In this document: piece by piece, positions 9,308 through 18,463 of the stretch
Numbering within the stretch: position 1 is the stretch's first letter
Layout of the letters: the number at the start of each line of letters is the position of its first letter
Source: UBA7960 sp964624065
GTDB lineage: Bacteria > Bacteroidota > Bacteroidia > Bacteroidales > UBA7960
Reading direction: 5' to 3'
Assembly (NCBI GenBank): GCA_964624065.1
Contig: CAZUWF010000004.1
Span: forward strand, 52,928 to 116,927
Length of the DNA stretch: 64,000 bases
Program-made: the position numbers and the translations under genes
The notes under the pieces: generated by a model
Told to the model about the DNA's origin: nothing
Seen by the model: only the letters and a program-made list of their open reading frames with translations
Databases searched by the model: none

Positions 9308-9592
9308 TTAAGACCCGGCAATGGGTGACCCGAATACACCCACCGCAAGTTCAGCCCAAATCAAAACCAGCACAATTAAAATAATGCCACAGATTATAAT
9401 TCTGTTCTTCAGGCTTTTCACCTTTCTCAAAACCAACTCGCACAGCAAGCCCGTCCCAAAAAGTAAAACCCCTGCTATCAGAAAGTCAGTAATGTTCCAC
9501 GCTACTTCATTTGTGCACTGCATTGCAATTAGCGGAATCAACAAGAGGGTTGCTGCAGTCAATAAAATAACGATCAATCTTTTGTTTTTCAT
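9308..9592 (-). CDS. Small three-helix membrane protein of unknown function
   Basis: A 94-residue protein with three hydrophobic segments (about residues 5-23, 34-56 and 66-89) and a basic N-terminus (MKNKRL). Charged residues lie between helices 2 and 3 (RKVKSLKNR). Similar short hypothetical membrane proteins occur in Bacteroidota, but I know of no function. It stands alone, 184 bases beyond the end of the antiporter gene on the same strand. It is more likely real than the overlapping plus-strand frame because of its clean helix pattern and ATG start. Confidence 0.7.
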   Translation of the reverse strand: MKNKRLIVILLTAATLLLIPLIAMQCTNEVAWNITDFLIAGVLLFGTGLLCELVLRKVKSLKNRIIICGIILIVLVLIWAELAVGVFGSPIAGS

Positions 9593-9776
9593 TGCTTTTT
9601 TAGTGTTTAATTACAAGTTCTTTGGTTTTAATTTGACAGCGGTATTGGCGGTTGAAAAAAAAGGGTTCTTTGGGCAGGGTTGCTTTCAGTACGCGGGCAT
9701 TATAGTTGTACAAAAAAATGCGAGTATTAAAAACTATCCCAAGTTCAATCAACGCTATTTGCACCCTGGCATTTTG

Positions 9777-10730
9777 TCAAACCTGCATCAACAAGTAAAT
9801 TAAATAACTTAAATACGAAACGATTAGTATAACAGATTCCAATCTGTCCAATTTTTTTTGCTGCCCTGTAAACATGGCCATAAACAGGATCGCAGTGCCA
9901 AATGCTAACACGAAAAATTCGAAATTGTAAGAAACGTTGTAATGTATGGGAAAAATAATCGAACTAATCCCTAAAATAAATAGGACGTTGAAAATATTAG
10001 AGCCAATTATGTTTCCAACTGCAATATCGTTGTTTTTTTTAATTGCCGCCACAACACTAGTGGCAAGTTCGGGCAGTGATGTTCCAATTGAAATAATGGT
10101 AAGCCCAATGATTTTTTCACTTATCTCAAAAAAATTGGCAATTTTCACGGCATGGCCTACAATTAACCTTCCTCCAATTACTAAACCCGCCAAACCCATT
10201 ACAATCAAAATGGTTATTTTAAATACGGTTAGGGACTTCCCTTGCGCTTGGTCTTTTGTATGGTTTCGTTTAAGTTGTTTGAACACATAAAAAAGAAAGA
10301 GCAAAAACAATAGAAGCAAAAACAACCCCTCTAATCTTGAGACAATTGGGGGATTTGATGAAAAAAAATCGTTTGAAACTACGAATAGCACAATAAGGGC
10401 AACAAGAGAAACCGGGATTTCCTTCCAAACAGTACTAGATTGAACCACCAAAGGGGTAATTATACCGGCAATTCCCAGTATTGCAAGAAGGTTAAAAATG
10501 TTGCTTCCGATTACATTGCTGAAAACCACATCATGATGGCTTTGAAAAGCAGCTGTTACGTTAACAACAAGTTCGGGGGCCGAGGTGCCAAAGGCAACAA
10601 TTGTTAAACCAATTGCAAGGTCGGAAATTGAATACCTTTTGGCAAGGGCCGAGGCTCCTGCAACCAGCCAATCGGCACCCTTGACCAACAGTAGAAAGCC
10701 AAACGAGAGAAAAATAATAGAAGTAGCCAT
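9777..10730 (-). CDS. yrbG: Calcium/sodium antiporter (YrbG-type CaCA exchanger)
   Basis: Inner-membrane cation exchanger of the CaCA superfamily, about 10 helices in two inverted halves. Both alpha repeats are plain to see: GTSAPELVVNV followed by GSNIFN in the first half, and GTSLPELATSV followed by GSNIFN in the second. The acidic residue in each SAPE/SLPE motif is the usual cation ligand. Its 317 residues are normal. It lies 12 bases downstream of corA on the same strand, so the two probably form a divalent-cation transport operon. Confidence 0.93.
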   Translation of the reverse strand: MATSIIFLSFGFLLLVKGADWLVAGASALAKRYSISDLAIGLTIVAFGTSAPELVVNVTAAFQSHHDVVFSNVIGSNIFNLLAILGIAGIITPLVVQSSTVWKEIPVSLVALIVLFVVSNDFFSSNPPIVSRLEGLFLLLLFLLFLFYVFKQLKRNHTKDQAQGKSLTVFKITILIVMGLAGLVIGGRLIVGHAVKIANFFEISEKIIGLTIISIGTSLPELATSVVAAIKKNNDIAVGNIIGSNIFNVLFILGISSIIFPIHYNVSYNFEFFVLAFGTAILFMAMFTGQQKKLDRLESVILIVSYLSYLIYLLMQV

Positions 10731-10742
10731 ATTATTAAGTCG

Positions 10743-11816
10743 TTAAAACCATTTTTTTCTTTTGAAGGAGATCACCATTCCCGAAAAAACCAGGACAAAA
10801 ATTACCCAAATTACAAGGTAACCGTACTTCCATTCGAGCTCTGGCATATAGGTAAAATTCATACCGTAAATACCAGCAATGAAGGTTAGCGGAATGAATA
10901 TGGTTGCAACAATAGTAAGGGTTTTCATCACTTGGTTCATCCTGTGCCCCTGTATTGAAAAAAACAAGTTTGAGGCACTTTCCAGCGAAGCCAGAACCAA
11001 ATCGCTACCATCAATCAGGGTTAGGCATAAATCCTTTATTTCCAAAAAATACTTGAGGTGTTTTTTTTCGACCAACCGACAGTCGCCTCGTTCCACAACT
11101 TGAGTAAATTCTTTGATGGGCAGTATTGATTTTTTAATGAAATGGACAAACTTCTTATGGCTTTCAATTATTTGCAGCGCGTCGGGCGATGGGTCTTTTC
11201 TATTGTCGGTGAAATTCAGCCCTTCAATCTCTTCATCAAGCTTGTGCAGTGTCCTGAAATAATTGTCCAAAATAGACTCTAACATGGCGTAAAGCAAGTA
11301 ATCGACTGATCGCTCCCGCAAAATGCCCTTGTTTTCTCTTAGCCTTATCCTTAGATGTTCGAAAAAATCCGCCTTTCTCTCTTGGAAAGAAATTAGAAAA
11401 TTGTCACCAACAACGAAGCTTATTTGTTCTGTAATCAACTCGTTTTCTGATGGAACTATCGATTTCAGAGTTAAAAACGAAAAGTTTTCGTATTCTTGAA
11501 ATTTAGGTCGTTGGTTAACATCCAGAATATCTTGAATGGTCAAGCCGTGAATACCCTGCTTTTCGCAAATTGATGCAATGGATTCGGGGTTGCTCAATCC
11601 ATGAATGTTTAGCCAATACTTTTCGCCATTTTTCTCAAACGAGCTAATGCTTTCCGGCAAAATGTTCTTGCTCTCCGTGCATTCTTCTTTGCTGTACTTG
11701 AAAAGCTGGATGTCAATTTCATCAACCTTAAGCTCTCCGGTAAAAATGTATTCGCCGGGATCGTCCTTTTTGCGATTGAGAACCGACGCGATTTTTCGAG
11801 GCTTCAAAAATTCCAT
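10743..11816 (-). CDS. corA: Magnesium/cobalt transporter CorA
   Basis: Pentameric Mg2+ channel. A long cytoplasmic N-terminal domain is followed by two C-terminal membrane helices. The selectivity motif GMN (about residues 318-320, in GIYGMNF) sits at the end of the first helix, and the protein ends with the basic tail KRKKWF. At 357 residues it is of usual length. It is first in a probable two-gene operon with the antiporter downstream and has a -7 promoter element upstream. Confidence 0.95.
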   Translation of the reverse strand: MEFLKPRKIASVLNRKKDDPGEYIFTGELKVDEIDIQLFKYSKEECTESKNILPESISSFEKNGEKYWLNIHGLSNPESIASICEKQGIHGLTIQDILDVNQRPKFQEYENFSFLTLKSIVPSENELITEQISFVVGDNFLISFQERKADFFEHLRIRLRENKGILRERSVDYLLYAMLESILDNYFRTLHKLDEEIEGLNFTDNRKDPSPDALQIIESHKKFVHFIKKSILPIKEFTQVVERGDCRLVEKKHLKYFLEIKDLCLTLIDGSDLVLASLESASNLFFSIQGHRMNQVMKTLTIVATIFIPLTFIAGIYGMNFTYMPELEWKYGYLVIWVIFVLVFSGMVISFKRKKWF

Positions 11817-11877
11817 TTTTTCTTTGCTTGAAGTTTGACTGGTGCTTATGCGAATCTTTTGGTGGGTTTAGCTCTTT

Positions 11878-11885
11878 CAAAAATA
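11878..11885 (-). promoter_or_regulatory. -7 promoter element of corA
   Basis: Minus strand TATTTTTG, 61 bases upstream of the corA ATG, matching TAnnTTTG. Confidence 0.5.
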
Positions 11886-11889
11886 CTGC

Positions 11890-13360
11890 TTTTAGACCAA
11901 CTTGTAAGGATTTTTTTACGTGTTGGCTCCAGGCAATTTTCTTATAGTCGCAACTTTCGAGTTTGGGCCAGAAAAACAGATTTGGTAAAGTTGCTGAAAT
12001 TGTTATGCGGAGGGAGGTGGTTTAATTTTTGCAAAACAAAAAAAACCACCAAATGAAATTCCTACAAATTATCCTGTTACAATCCCCGCGCTTGGGTTAT
12101 GGTCGGGTTTTTAGAGTTTGGGTGCTTAAATACTTTGCATCTCGCGGACTATAATTCCAAAGGCTCTAAAACAGCCATAGTGGTTTTCATTGCAGTAAAT
12201 TTACTGCAAGGGAATTGTTCGACAAAAATTGAATTTATGAGTGGTCGAATGTAGGGCTTAGCGTTTTTGGCAATCGCACGTGGCGAGATTCTCACTAAGG
12301 GCTTTGCCCCACTTCCTGGTTGAAAATGGCGTATTTGCACAAAAAATGAATCTCTCATTCGGTATTCATGAAATTTTTACTCCTTCCTTTTTCCACTATG
12401 TTATGCAAGTTTCGACTAACCAAATTAGGATGGTCAACCACAGTTAATTTTCCTTGGTGTATATGTGGGATTATGCAGATTTTAGATCAATTTCGAGAGT
12501 TTGACCAAGTTTGCCCCCGCGCCCCAAGTTCACATCCAGAAAATGAAGGGTTAGCAACCAACGCCAATTTTTTTGCGGCTTTTTCAAGTTTCCGTACATG
12601 CCCAATGTATTGATAAAGGATGCTGTCGGCAATTTCGCCAAAAAAACCTCCTGGCGTGTTTGATCAACGTGAGCACCTTGATGCATTTCTGCTCCCGGTC
12701 TGTTTTCCAAGTCTCGCTCCGCTTTTACAACCACTGCATGGTTTCGCAACTCCATTTTCGCTAATGGTTCATTAAAAAGGTTCGCTTTCTGCCCGTTGGA
12801 GCCTCTGCGCGGCAAGGGCTGGATTGAAAGAAGCAAGACTCCTCAAAACCAAACGAACTCCACAAAATGCATCCCACGATAGGCTTGCTGGCTTCCCCGT
12901 TTCGTCTTCCTTTTGTGCCCCACCTTAAAAACCCTTCTTGTAAACGCCTGTAACCTACCGCAATTGACCTGTGTCTGGAGCATAAAAGAGGCTCCTAATG
13001 TTAGGCCACAGGTCTTGGGGCGAGGTGGTGGGTTTGAACGTTCCATGATCAGGCCGGGGGGCATTGAGGTGTTGCACACTATTGGGGGTTCAAAACAAAA
13101 ATAATCTTGATTTTTAGCAATGCTCCGAAAACCTGGCTTGAGAAGTGTCATTGGCCATTCTGAAAGGTTGTTGCAAAACGGCTTTTTTTTGGAGGGCATT
13201 TCTGATTAATTACGTTTTGTTTAGGCTTCCCATATCCTTTTTATTAGGTTTTTGTTTTACTTGTTTATAAGCGGGGGTGCATTTGTTGGGCTATTTATTC
13301 CCCAAAAAGCTTTTAAATCAATGCGGCTGGCAAATTTAATCCAAAGGTTTACGTGGAAAT
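11890..13360. other. Poorly coding 1.5-kb stretch with possible gene relics
   Basis: No intact gene over about 1.5 kb, in contrast to the dense surroundings. On the minus strand at 12360-12651 one frame reads as protein for about 95 codons with a single internal TAA (pieces such as GEIADSILYQYIGHVRKLEK and NPSFSGCELGARG). Nearby minus-strand frames at 12149-12358 and 12843-13199 are open but match nothing I recognise. A hairpin with arms GGTGGTTT and AAACCACC lies at about 12015-12050. The stretch may hold one or two decayed genes, possibly from a mobile element, but no transposase motif or terminal repeat can be shown. Confidence 0.35.
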
Positions 13361-13363
13361 GGG

Positions 13364-13371
13364 TAACTTTG
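13364..13371 (+). promoter_or_regulatory. -7 promoter element of the GIN-domain lipoprotein
   Basis: TAACTTTG, matching TAnnTTTG, ends 41 bases before the preferred ATG at 13413. Confidence 0.5.
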
Positions 13372-13412
13372 AAAATGTATTGGTTTTTTTTTGAATGATA
13401 ATCGAATACTGG

Positions 13413-14147
13413 ATGAAAAAAATACCAGCAAATCCCTTGCCAGTAGCTCTTGTGGCAATGCTTTTTGCCTTTACGAGCTGCACTTTCGTTAAAGAAAAAA
13501 CCATCCAGGGCGATGGCGAAATCATTTCCGAAACCATCTTGGTTGACCAATTTTCCGAACTTTTTGTTGCCGGAATGTTCGAACTGGTGCTGGTGAAAGG
13601 GGAAGAACCCAAGGTGGTGCTCGAGGTTGATCAAAACCTTCGAGAGCACATTTTCATTCACCACAAGGGCAGCAAGCTAGTGGTTGATAAGGGACGCGGC
13701 GTGGCCCTAAACCCTACCCGGATGAAGCTTGAAATTACGCATACCGGGCTCGAAAAGGTTGACCTTTCGGGTGCGGCAAGCGTTGTTGGCAATCACACAA
13801 TCGAGGGCCGTAGATTCGAACTTTCGATAAGCGGTGCAGCCTCGATTGACCTTGATTTGTTGGTAGGAGAGCTGCACCTAAACCTTGCAGGTGCCGGAAA
13901 CATCAAGCTCGAGGGCGAGGCCGATAAGTTTTTCTGCAAACTTTCGGGTGCCGGCAACCTAGAGGCACCAAACCTGGTTACGCGATCTACAGAAATTAGC
14001 CTTTCAGGGGCTTGCTCGGCCGAAGTTCACGCCACAAACACACTTATTGTCACCTTAGGCGGCATTGGAAGCATAACATACCACGGCGATCCCCCAAGCA
14101 CAACAATCAACAAATCTGGCCTTGGTAAGATAAAAAGAGCCAATTAG
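13413..14147 (+). CDS. Head GIN domain-containing lipoprotein (DUF2807)
   Basis: Predicted exported lipoprotein: MKK start, hydrophobic segment and a lipobox ending at Cys23 (AFTSC). The mature part is a single DUF2807 (GIN) domain, a repetitive beta-helix-like fold. The recurring SGAAS, AGAGN, SGAGN and SGACS turns, spaced about 20 residues apart, are characteristic. Function in this Bacteroidota family is unknown; a cell-surface or adhesin-like role has been suggested from structure. An in-frame ATG 18 bases upstream would add MIIEYW; the downstream ATG gives a normal signal peptide and is preferred. Confidence 0.85.
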   Translation: MKKIPANPLPVALVAMLFAFTSCTFVKEKTIQGDGEIISETILVDQFSELFVAGMFELVLVKGEEPKVVLEVDQNLREHIFIHHKGSKLVVDKGRGVALNPTRMKLEITHTGLEKVDLSGAASVVGNHTIEGRRFELSISGAASIDLDLLVGELHLNLAGAGNIKLEGEADKFFCKLSGAGNLEAPNLVTRSTEISLSGACSAEVHATNTLIVTLGGIGSITYHGDPPSTTINKSGLGKIKRAN

Positions 14148-14175
14148 GTCTTCCTGTGATTTTTTCTTATCCTTT

Positions 14176-14714
14176 TTGCGACAAACTTCAACAAAAAATC
14201 AAACCTGGGGAGCTTGTTCTGTTTTTAATTGTTCGTTGAAAGGCCTTGCAACAAACGGGCAATTATTCCGAAACTTCATTGCCCAAAAAAATTTTATCAA
14301 GGGCCAAAACCTTGGTGTTTATATCTGGCTAGGTTTGGGGTACAGCAATTATCGATTTGAAAACAACGATTTGCTCCTGAAGGGTGATTATGCAATTGAA
14401 TTAACCCCGTCAAATACTGACAACCTCAAGAAAAATATGCAGAACCGTACTTTAATCATTGTGACGTCAATGAATGAAACCAAAGCAGCTCAAGAAAATA
14501 CCCTAAAAAGTTAAATGCCTTTGTCGGATTGACCTTGGCGGTAAAGATTGGCACCAACACCCTGCAAAGGATCTTCGGCTAAAACTATACTGGCAAACGG
14601 AAAACCTCCGGCTACTTCCATTTAATCACACTAGGGCTCGATGTGCAGGTAATGAAAGGATGGGGCTGGATAAATATTTTTGAGGGCTACTCCTTCAACG
14701 TATTGTTTAGATAG
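14176..14714 (+). pseudogene. Decayed outer-membrane beta-barrel protein
   Basis: Reading plus-strand frames gives barrel-like segments broken by a frameshift and a stop. LGVYIWLGLGYSNYRFENND lies in one frame. After about 14502 the reading moves to the next frame with LNAFVGLTLAVKIG, meets TAA at 14580, then continues with FHLITLGLDVQVMKGWGW to a TAG at 14712. Alternating hydrophobic/polar strands and Tyr/Trp/Gly richness suit an outer-membrane protein. The first 112 codons form an open frame but are unlikely to encode a whole protein. Family not identified. Confidence 0.45.
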
Positions 14715-14919
14715 GGCAAGGGCCACGAGATCCGCCCATTTTAATTCGGCCTTAAGCCATCACCGGCAATTGAACAATATCAAGAAGGCATTTCCAATGC
14801 CCCTTATGTCAAACCTGCAAGAAACAACAAACACCTCGAAACCAGAAAATCTTCGACTCTCATTAGGTGCGGTTGTGCGATTTGAGCCGTTGTGAAAAAA
14901 AGTTTCCCTAGCCAATCGG
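14715..14919. other. Spacer before yebC, no gene seen
   Basis: About 200 bases between the barrel relic and the end of yebC. Nothing recognisable; only short frames without conserved content. Confidence 0.4.
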
Positions 14920-15630
14920 CTATTCCAAATTGGTATAAACAGCTTGCACGTCATCGTCGTCCTCGATCTTATCGATTAATTTATCGATATCGACCATTTG
15001 CTCTTCGGTATATTTTACCGGGGAATTTGGGAAACGCTGAAGGCTCGATTTTTCAATCTCGATGTGGTTTTTGATGAGCGCTTCGTTTAGGGTTCCGAAA
15101 TTGGTGTAATCACCGTAAACGAAGAGCGCGCCTTCGTGAACCTCCATATCTTCAAGCCCTACATCGATTAGTTCGAGTTCTAGTTCTTCAATGTCAAAGT
15201 TTTCGGGCACCTTGCACTCGAAAACTGCCTTGCGCGAGAACATAAATTCCAGCGAACCGTTGGGAACCAAGCCACCGCCAAGCTTGTTGAAGTATGACTT
15301 AATGTTGGCTATGGTTCTGGTTGTATTGTCAGTGGCGCACTCAACGTAAATCAAAATGCCGTGGGGCCCTTTGCCTTCGTAAACAATTTCTGTCATCGTG
15401 TCGGCATCCTTTCCCGAGGCCCGTTGAATTGCCTTTTCGATGTTGTCCTTAGGCATGTTTTCTGCCTTGGCATTTAGAATTGCGTTGCGCAGCCTTGGGT
15501 TTGTTTCGGGATCAGGTCCACCATCTTTTGCAGCAATGGTAATTAGTTTTCCCAGTTTTGGGAAAACCTTGCTCATCTTGTCCCACCTTTTTTCCTTGGC
15601 AGCGCGCCTATATTCAAATGCTCGTCCCAT
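14920..15630 (-). CDS. yebC: YebC/PmpR family regulatory protein
   Basis: Three-domain YebC/TACO1-family protein of 236 residues. The N-terminus GRAFEYRRAAKEKRW and the NPRLRNAI and MPKDNIEKAI motifs (about residues 43-70) are diagnostic, as is YEGKGPHG. Members act as DNA-binding transcriptional regulators or, as shown for several, as translation factors that help ribosomes through difficult stretches. It is monocistronic here, with a 370-base gap on its upstream side. Confidence 0.95.
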   Translation of the reverse strand: MGRAFEYRRAAKEKRWDKMSKVFPKLGKLITIAAKDGGPDPETNPRLRNAILNAKAENMPKDNIEKAIQRASGKDADTMTEIVYEGKGPHGILIYVECATDNTTRTIANIKSYFNKLGGGLVPNGSLEFMFSRKAVFECKVPENFDIEELELELIDVGLEDMEVHEGALFVYGDYTNFGTLNEALIKNHIEIEKSSLQRFPNSPVKYTEEQMVDIDKLIDKIEDDDDVQAVYTNLE

Positions 15631-16002
15631 ATTGTGTTATTTCGGTTTTAAATTTGTCTGGATTCCAATTGCCCAACTCGGCAAAACAGGGGTTTATTTT
15701 ATTTTTAGACAAGTTAAAGCTCGGCTCAGTGAATTGTGAATTTCATTTGCCCGGCCTCAACAAATCGCATCTCAGCATTCCTTTGCCGGCAATAAGCCTC
15801 CGCAAAGGAGGCGTGGCCAACGAGTGGCTGCTAATAAACCCGTGTGCTTTGCTAAGACCTTACCACGACTTCAATATTCCGCCCATTGAGGGCTCAAAAA
15901 CCTGCTTTTGCCTACAATCCCCTGCCTACCTTCTCCACACTACCTTTCTATTCAGGACAATGTGGCCCCATCGTTGGTTCAACCTTAAATCTTCACTTTT
16001 CT
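15631..16002. other. Spacer between yebC and ackA, no gene supported
   Basis: 372 bases. A plus-strand frame is open from within yebC antisense through this gap, but its composition and its overlap with both neighbours argue against a gene. No TAnnTTTG for yebC and no clear terminator for ackA were found. Confidence 0.4.
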
Positions 16003-17223
16003 TTACTCCTGCTCCTTTTTGTAGGCAACCAGTTTAAGCGTGTCATTTGCAATTACGTACTCTTCGTTAGTTGGAACCACCATTACCTTCACCCTTGAGT
16101 CTTGCTTGGATATGAGTTCTAGCTTGCCCCTAACCCCCCTGTTTCTTTCTTCGTCAAAGTAAAGCCCAAGGTACTCGAATCCCTTGCAAACCTCCTCTCG
16201 TGTTTCGGGGCCGTTTTCGCCCACCCCGCCGGTAAAAACCAGCAAATCGAGGCCGCCCAGAACGGCAGCGTAGGCACCAATATATTTTCTAATTCTATAG
16301 TGGTACATATCTAGCGCCAGTTGTGCCCTCTTGTGACCGTCAACCCAGGCTGCGCCCTCAATGTCGCGCATATCTGACGATATTCCGCTAATTCCAAGTG
16401 CGCCGCTTTTCTTGTTAATCAGATTGTTGGCTCCTTCAAGATCCAGTTCTTTTAGCCTCATGATGTACAGAAGTGCTCCAAGGTCAAGGTCGCCCGAACG
16501 GGTTCCCATCATTAGGCCCTCAACAGGCGTAAGGCCCATTGAAGTATCAACCGACTTGCCGTTTTTAATGGCAGCTATTGAGGCTCCGTTTCCAAGATGG
16601 CACGTTATGGCCCTTACGTTGTCGCGGCTCATAAACATTGCATCACATGCCCTTTGAAATACAAACTTGTGGCTGGTGCCGTGAAATCCGTATCGACGTA
16701 TTTGGTTGGTTTCGTAAAGCTCATAAGGCAGTGGATACATGTATGCATGCTGTGGCATTGTTTGGTGAAACGCGGTGTCGAAAACGGCCACCATCGGCAC
16801 GTTAGGCAACTTTTTTCGCATGGCCAAGATTCCATTTATGTTTGCCGGGTTGTGCAATGGCGCCAACTCCTTTGTGGACTCAAGGTTTTCCAAAACCCTG
16901 TCGGTAATAATGACGCTTTCCCTAAACTTTTCGCCCCCGTGTGCCACCCTGTGCCCAACGGCATAAATTTCATTAATGTCTGATAGTACACCATGGTCTG
17001 GATCTAGCAATATCTTGACAATAAGGTCAATCCCCTCCTCGTGGGTTTTAATATTCTGAATGATCTTGTACTTTTCCTTGCCACGTGGCTGGTGCTTCAA
17101 TACGCTATCGGGCAACCCAACTCGGTCAAGAAGACCAATGGCAAGCAACTCGGCGTTGTTGGCCATATTCATGAGTTGGTATTTTACCGAAGAGCTCCCG
17201 CAGTTTAGAACTAGAATTTTCAT
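16003..17223 (-). CDS. ackA: Acetate kinase
   Basis: Interconverts acetyl phosphate + ADP and acetate + ATP, the ATP-yielding last step of acetate fermentation. N-terminal phosphate-binding motif MKILVLNCGSSSVKY is complete; the substrate-site GHRVAHGG, the catalytic-loop HLGNGAS and the C-terminal GGVGEN motif are present. Length 406 residues is normal. MKILV at 17223 matches the family's usual start; an ATG two codons upstream (MPMK) is also possible. It follows pta in the same direction after about 40 bases, giving the classic pta-ackA operon. Confidence 0.97.
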   Translation of the reverse strand: MKILVLNCGSSSVKYQLMNMANNAELLAIGLLDRVGLPDSVLKHQPRGKEKYKIIQNIKTHEEGIDLIVKILLDPDHGVLSDINEIYAVGHRVAHGGEKFRESVIITDRVLENLESTKELAPLHNPANINGILAMRKKLPNVPMVAVFDTAFHQTMPQHAYMYPLPYELYETNQIRRYGFHGTSHKFVFQRACDAMFMSRDNVRAITCHLGNGASIAAIKNGKSVDTSMGLTPVEGLMMGTRSGDLDLGALLYIMRLKELDLEGANNLINKKSGALGISGISSDMRDIEGAAWVDGHKRAQLALDMYHYRIRKYIGAYAAVLGGLDLLVFTGGVGENGPETREEVCKGFEYLGLYFDEERNRGVRGKLELISKQDSRVKVMVVPTNEEYVIANDTLKLVAYKKEQE

Positions 17224-17266
17224 AGGCATAAGTTTGTTTTGTTAAGATTTTTCAAAAATAAGTTGC

Positions 17267-18271
17267 TCACTGCTTTGCGGCTGCTTGGCTTACGGTTATG
17301 GCAACCAGATTTACTATGTCGTCAATGGAGCACCCCCTCGACAGGTCGTTAATTGGGGCGGCCATACCCTGAAGTACGGGGCCAACGGCCTCAGCTCCAG
17401 CAAGCCTTTGCACTAGTTTGTATGCTATGTTTCCTGCCTCAAGAGATGGAAAAACCAAAACGTTGGCCTTGCCAGCGATTTCGCTGTCTGGAGCCTTGCT
17501 CTTTCCTATTGCCTCTACAATTGCGGCATCGGCCTGTAGTTCCCCGTCAATTTTAAGCGAGGGATTCATTTCCCTGGCAATCCGGGTGGCTTCTATAACT
17601 TTGTCGCACATTGGGTGCCTTGCGCTTCCTTTGGTTGAAAAGCTCAGCATTGCAACCCTTGGCTCTGTTCCCACGATCGACTTTAGAGTTTGTGCCGAGC
17701 TAAGGGCTATTTGTGCCATTTCCTGTGAATTGGGATCGGGGTGCACTGCACAATCGGCAAAAATCACAACTCCGTTGTCACCCCAGTGTTTTTCTTTCAT
17801 GATCATTATGAAGGCACCAGAGACCACACTTATCCCCGGTAAGGTTTTTATAATTTGGAAAGCAGGCCTGAGCACGTTACCCGTTGCGTTTTCGGCTCCG
17901 GCCACCTCACCGTCGGCGTCGCCGTTCTTGATCAACAAAGGGGCAAGGTACAACGGGTCTGCAACCAAATGGTATGCCTCTTCAATGCTTATGCCCTTGC
18001 TCTTTCTAATCTCGTAGAGCATTTGGGCAAAGTAATGTCTTTTTTCCCAGGTCGGCGGGTCAATTATTGTTGCCTTTTCTATTTGGCTCAAACCAAATTT
18101 GTTGGCAAGAGAATGGATTTCGGTGGGGCTTCCAAAAAGTATGAGCTTTGCAATTCCTTCTTCAAGGATTACGTTGGCTGCCTTAATGGTTCTTTCAGAG
18201 GTGCCTTCTGGCAAGACAATGATTTTTTGATGCTTCTTGGCGTTTTGCTTGATCGATTCGATTAGGTTCAT
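17267..18271 (-). CDS. pta: Phosphate acetyltransferase (short form)
   Basis: Converts acetyl-CoA and phosphate to acetyl phosphate, feeding acetate kinase. The 334-residue form has only the catalytic PTA_PTB domain and lacks the N-terminal DRTGG/AAA regulatory domains of the enterobacterial enzyme. Family motifs include LPEGTSERT near the N-terminus, GEVAGAENATGNVLRPA (about residues 119-135) and SFSTKGSARHP. First gene of the pta-ackA operon, with a -7 element 54 bases upstream. Confidence 0.96.
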   Translation of the reverse strand: MNLIESIKQNAKKHQKIIVLPEGTSERTIKAANVILEEGIAKLILFGSPTEIHSLANKFGLSQIEKATIIDPPTWEKRHYFAQMLYEIRKSKGISIEEAYHLVADPLYLAPLLIKNGDADGEVAGAENATGNVLRPAFQIIKTLPGISVVSGAFIMIMKEKHWGDNGVVIFADCAVHPDPNSQEMAQIALSSAQTLKSIVGTEPRVAMLSFSTKGSARHPMCDKVIEATRIAREMNPSLKIDGELQADAAIVEAIGKSKAPDSEIAGKANVLVFPSLEAGNIAYKLVQRLAGAEAVGPVLQGMAAPINDLSRGCSIDDIVNLVAITVSQAAAKQ

Positions 18272-18325
18272 TAAGAGGTTGCCTGGCGGGTTGGTTTACT
18301 TGGGGTAATTAATTAAAAAACGCGG

Positions 18326-18333
18326 CAAAATTA
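18326..18333 (-). promoter_or_regulatory. -7 promoter element of pta-ackA
   Basis: Minus strand TAATTTTG (TAnnTTTG), 54 bases upstream of the pta ATG. It is divergent from the similar element serving DUF4271. Confidence 0.55.
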
Positions 18334-18438
18334 ACCATTTTTGAGCCGTTATCCAAGAAAATGCGCTAAAAATAACTCAAAAATACGGGAGAGATCCTTG
18401 AAATGAAAATTGGCCCAACAGTAATCCTCCAAAATCTC

Positions 18439-18446
18439 TAATTTTG
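18439..18446 (+). promoter_or_regulatory. -7 promoter element of the DUF4271-hemD cluster
   Basis: TAATTTTG, 17 bases before the ATG at 18464. It also supports that ATG over the TTG two codons upstream. Confidence 0.55.
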
Positions 18447-18463
18447 CAAAAAACCTTTTGAGA

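Noticed and set aside
9321..9803. A 160-codon plus-strand open frame opposite the small membrane protein and the antiporter end
   Set aside because: The minus-strand membrane protein has a clean ATG, three regular helices and better composition; the plus frame lacks features.
15558..16037. A 159-codon plus-strand open frame between yebC and ackA
   Set aside because: It runs antisense into both neighbouring genes, has no plausible start context or recognisable domain, and looks like a shadow frame.
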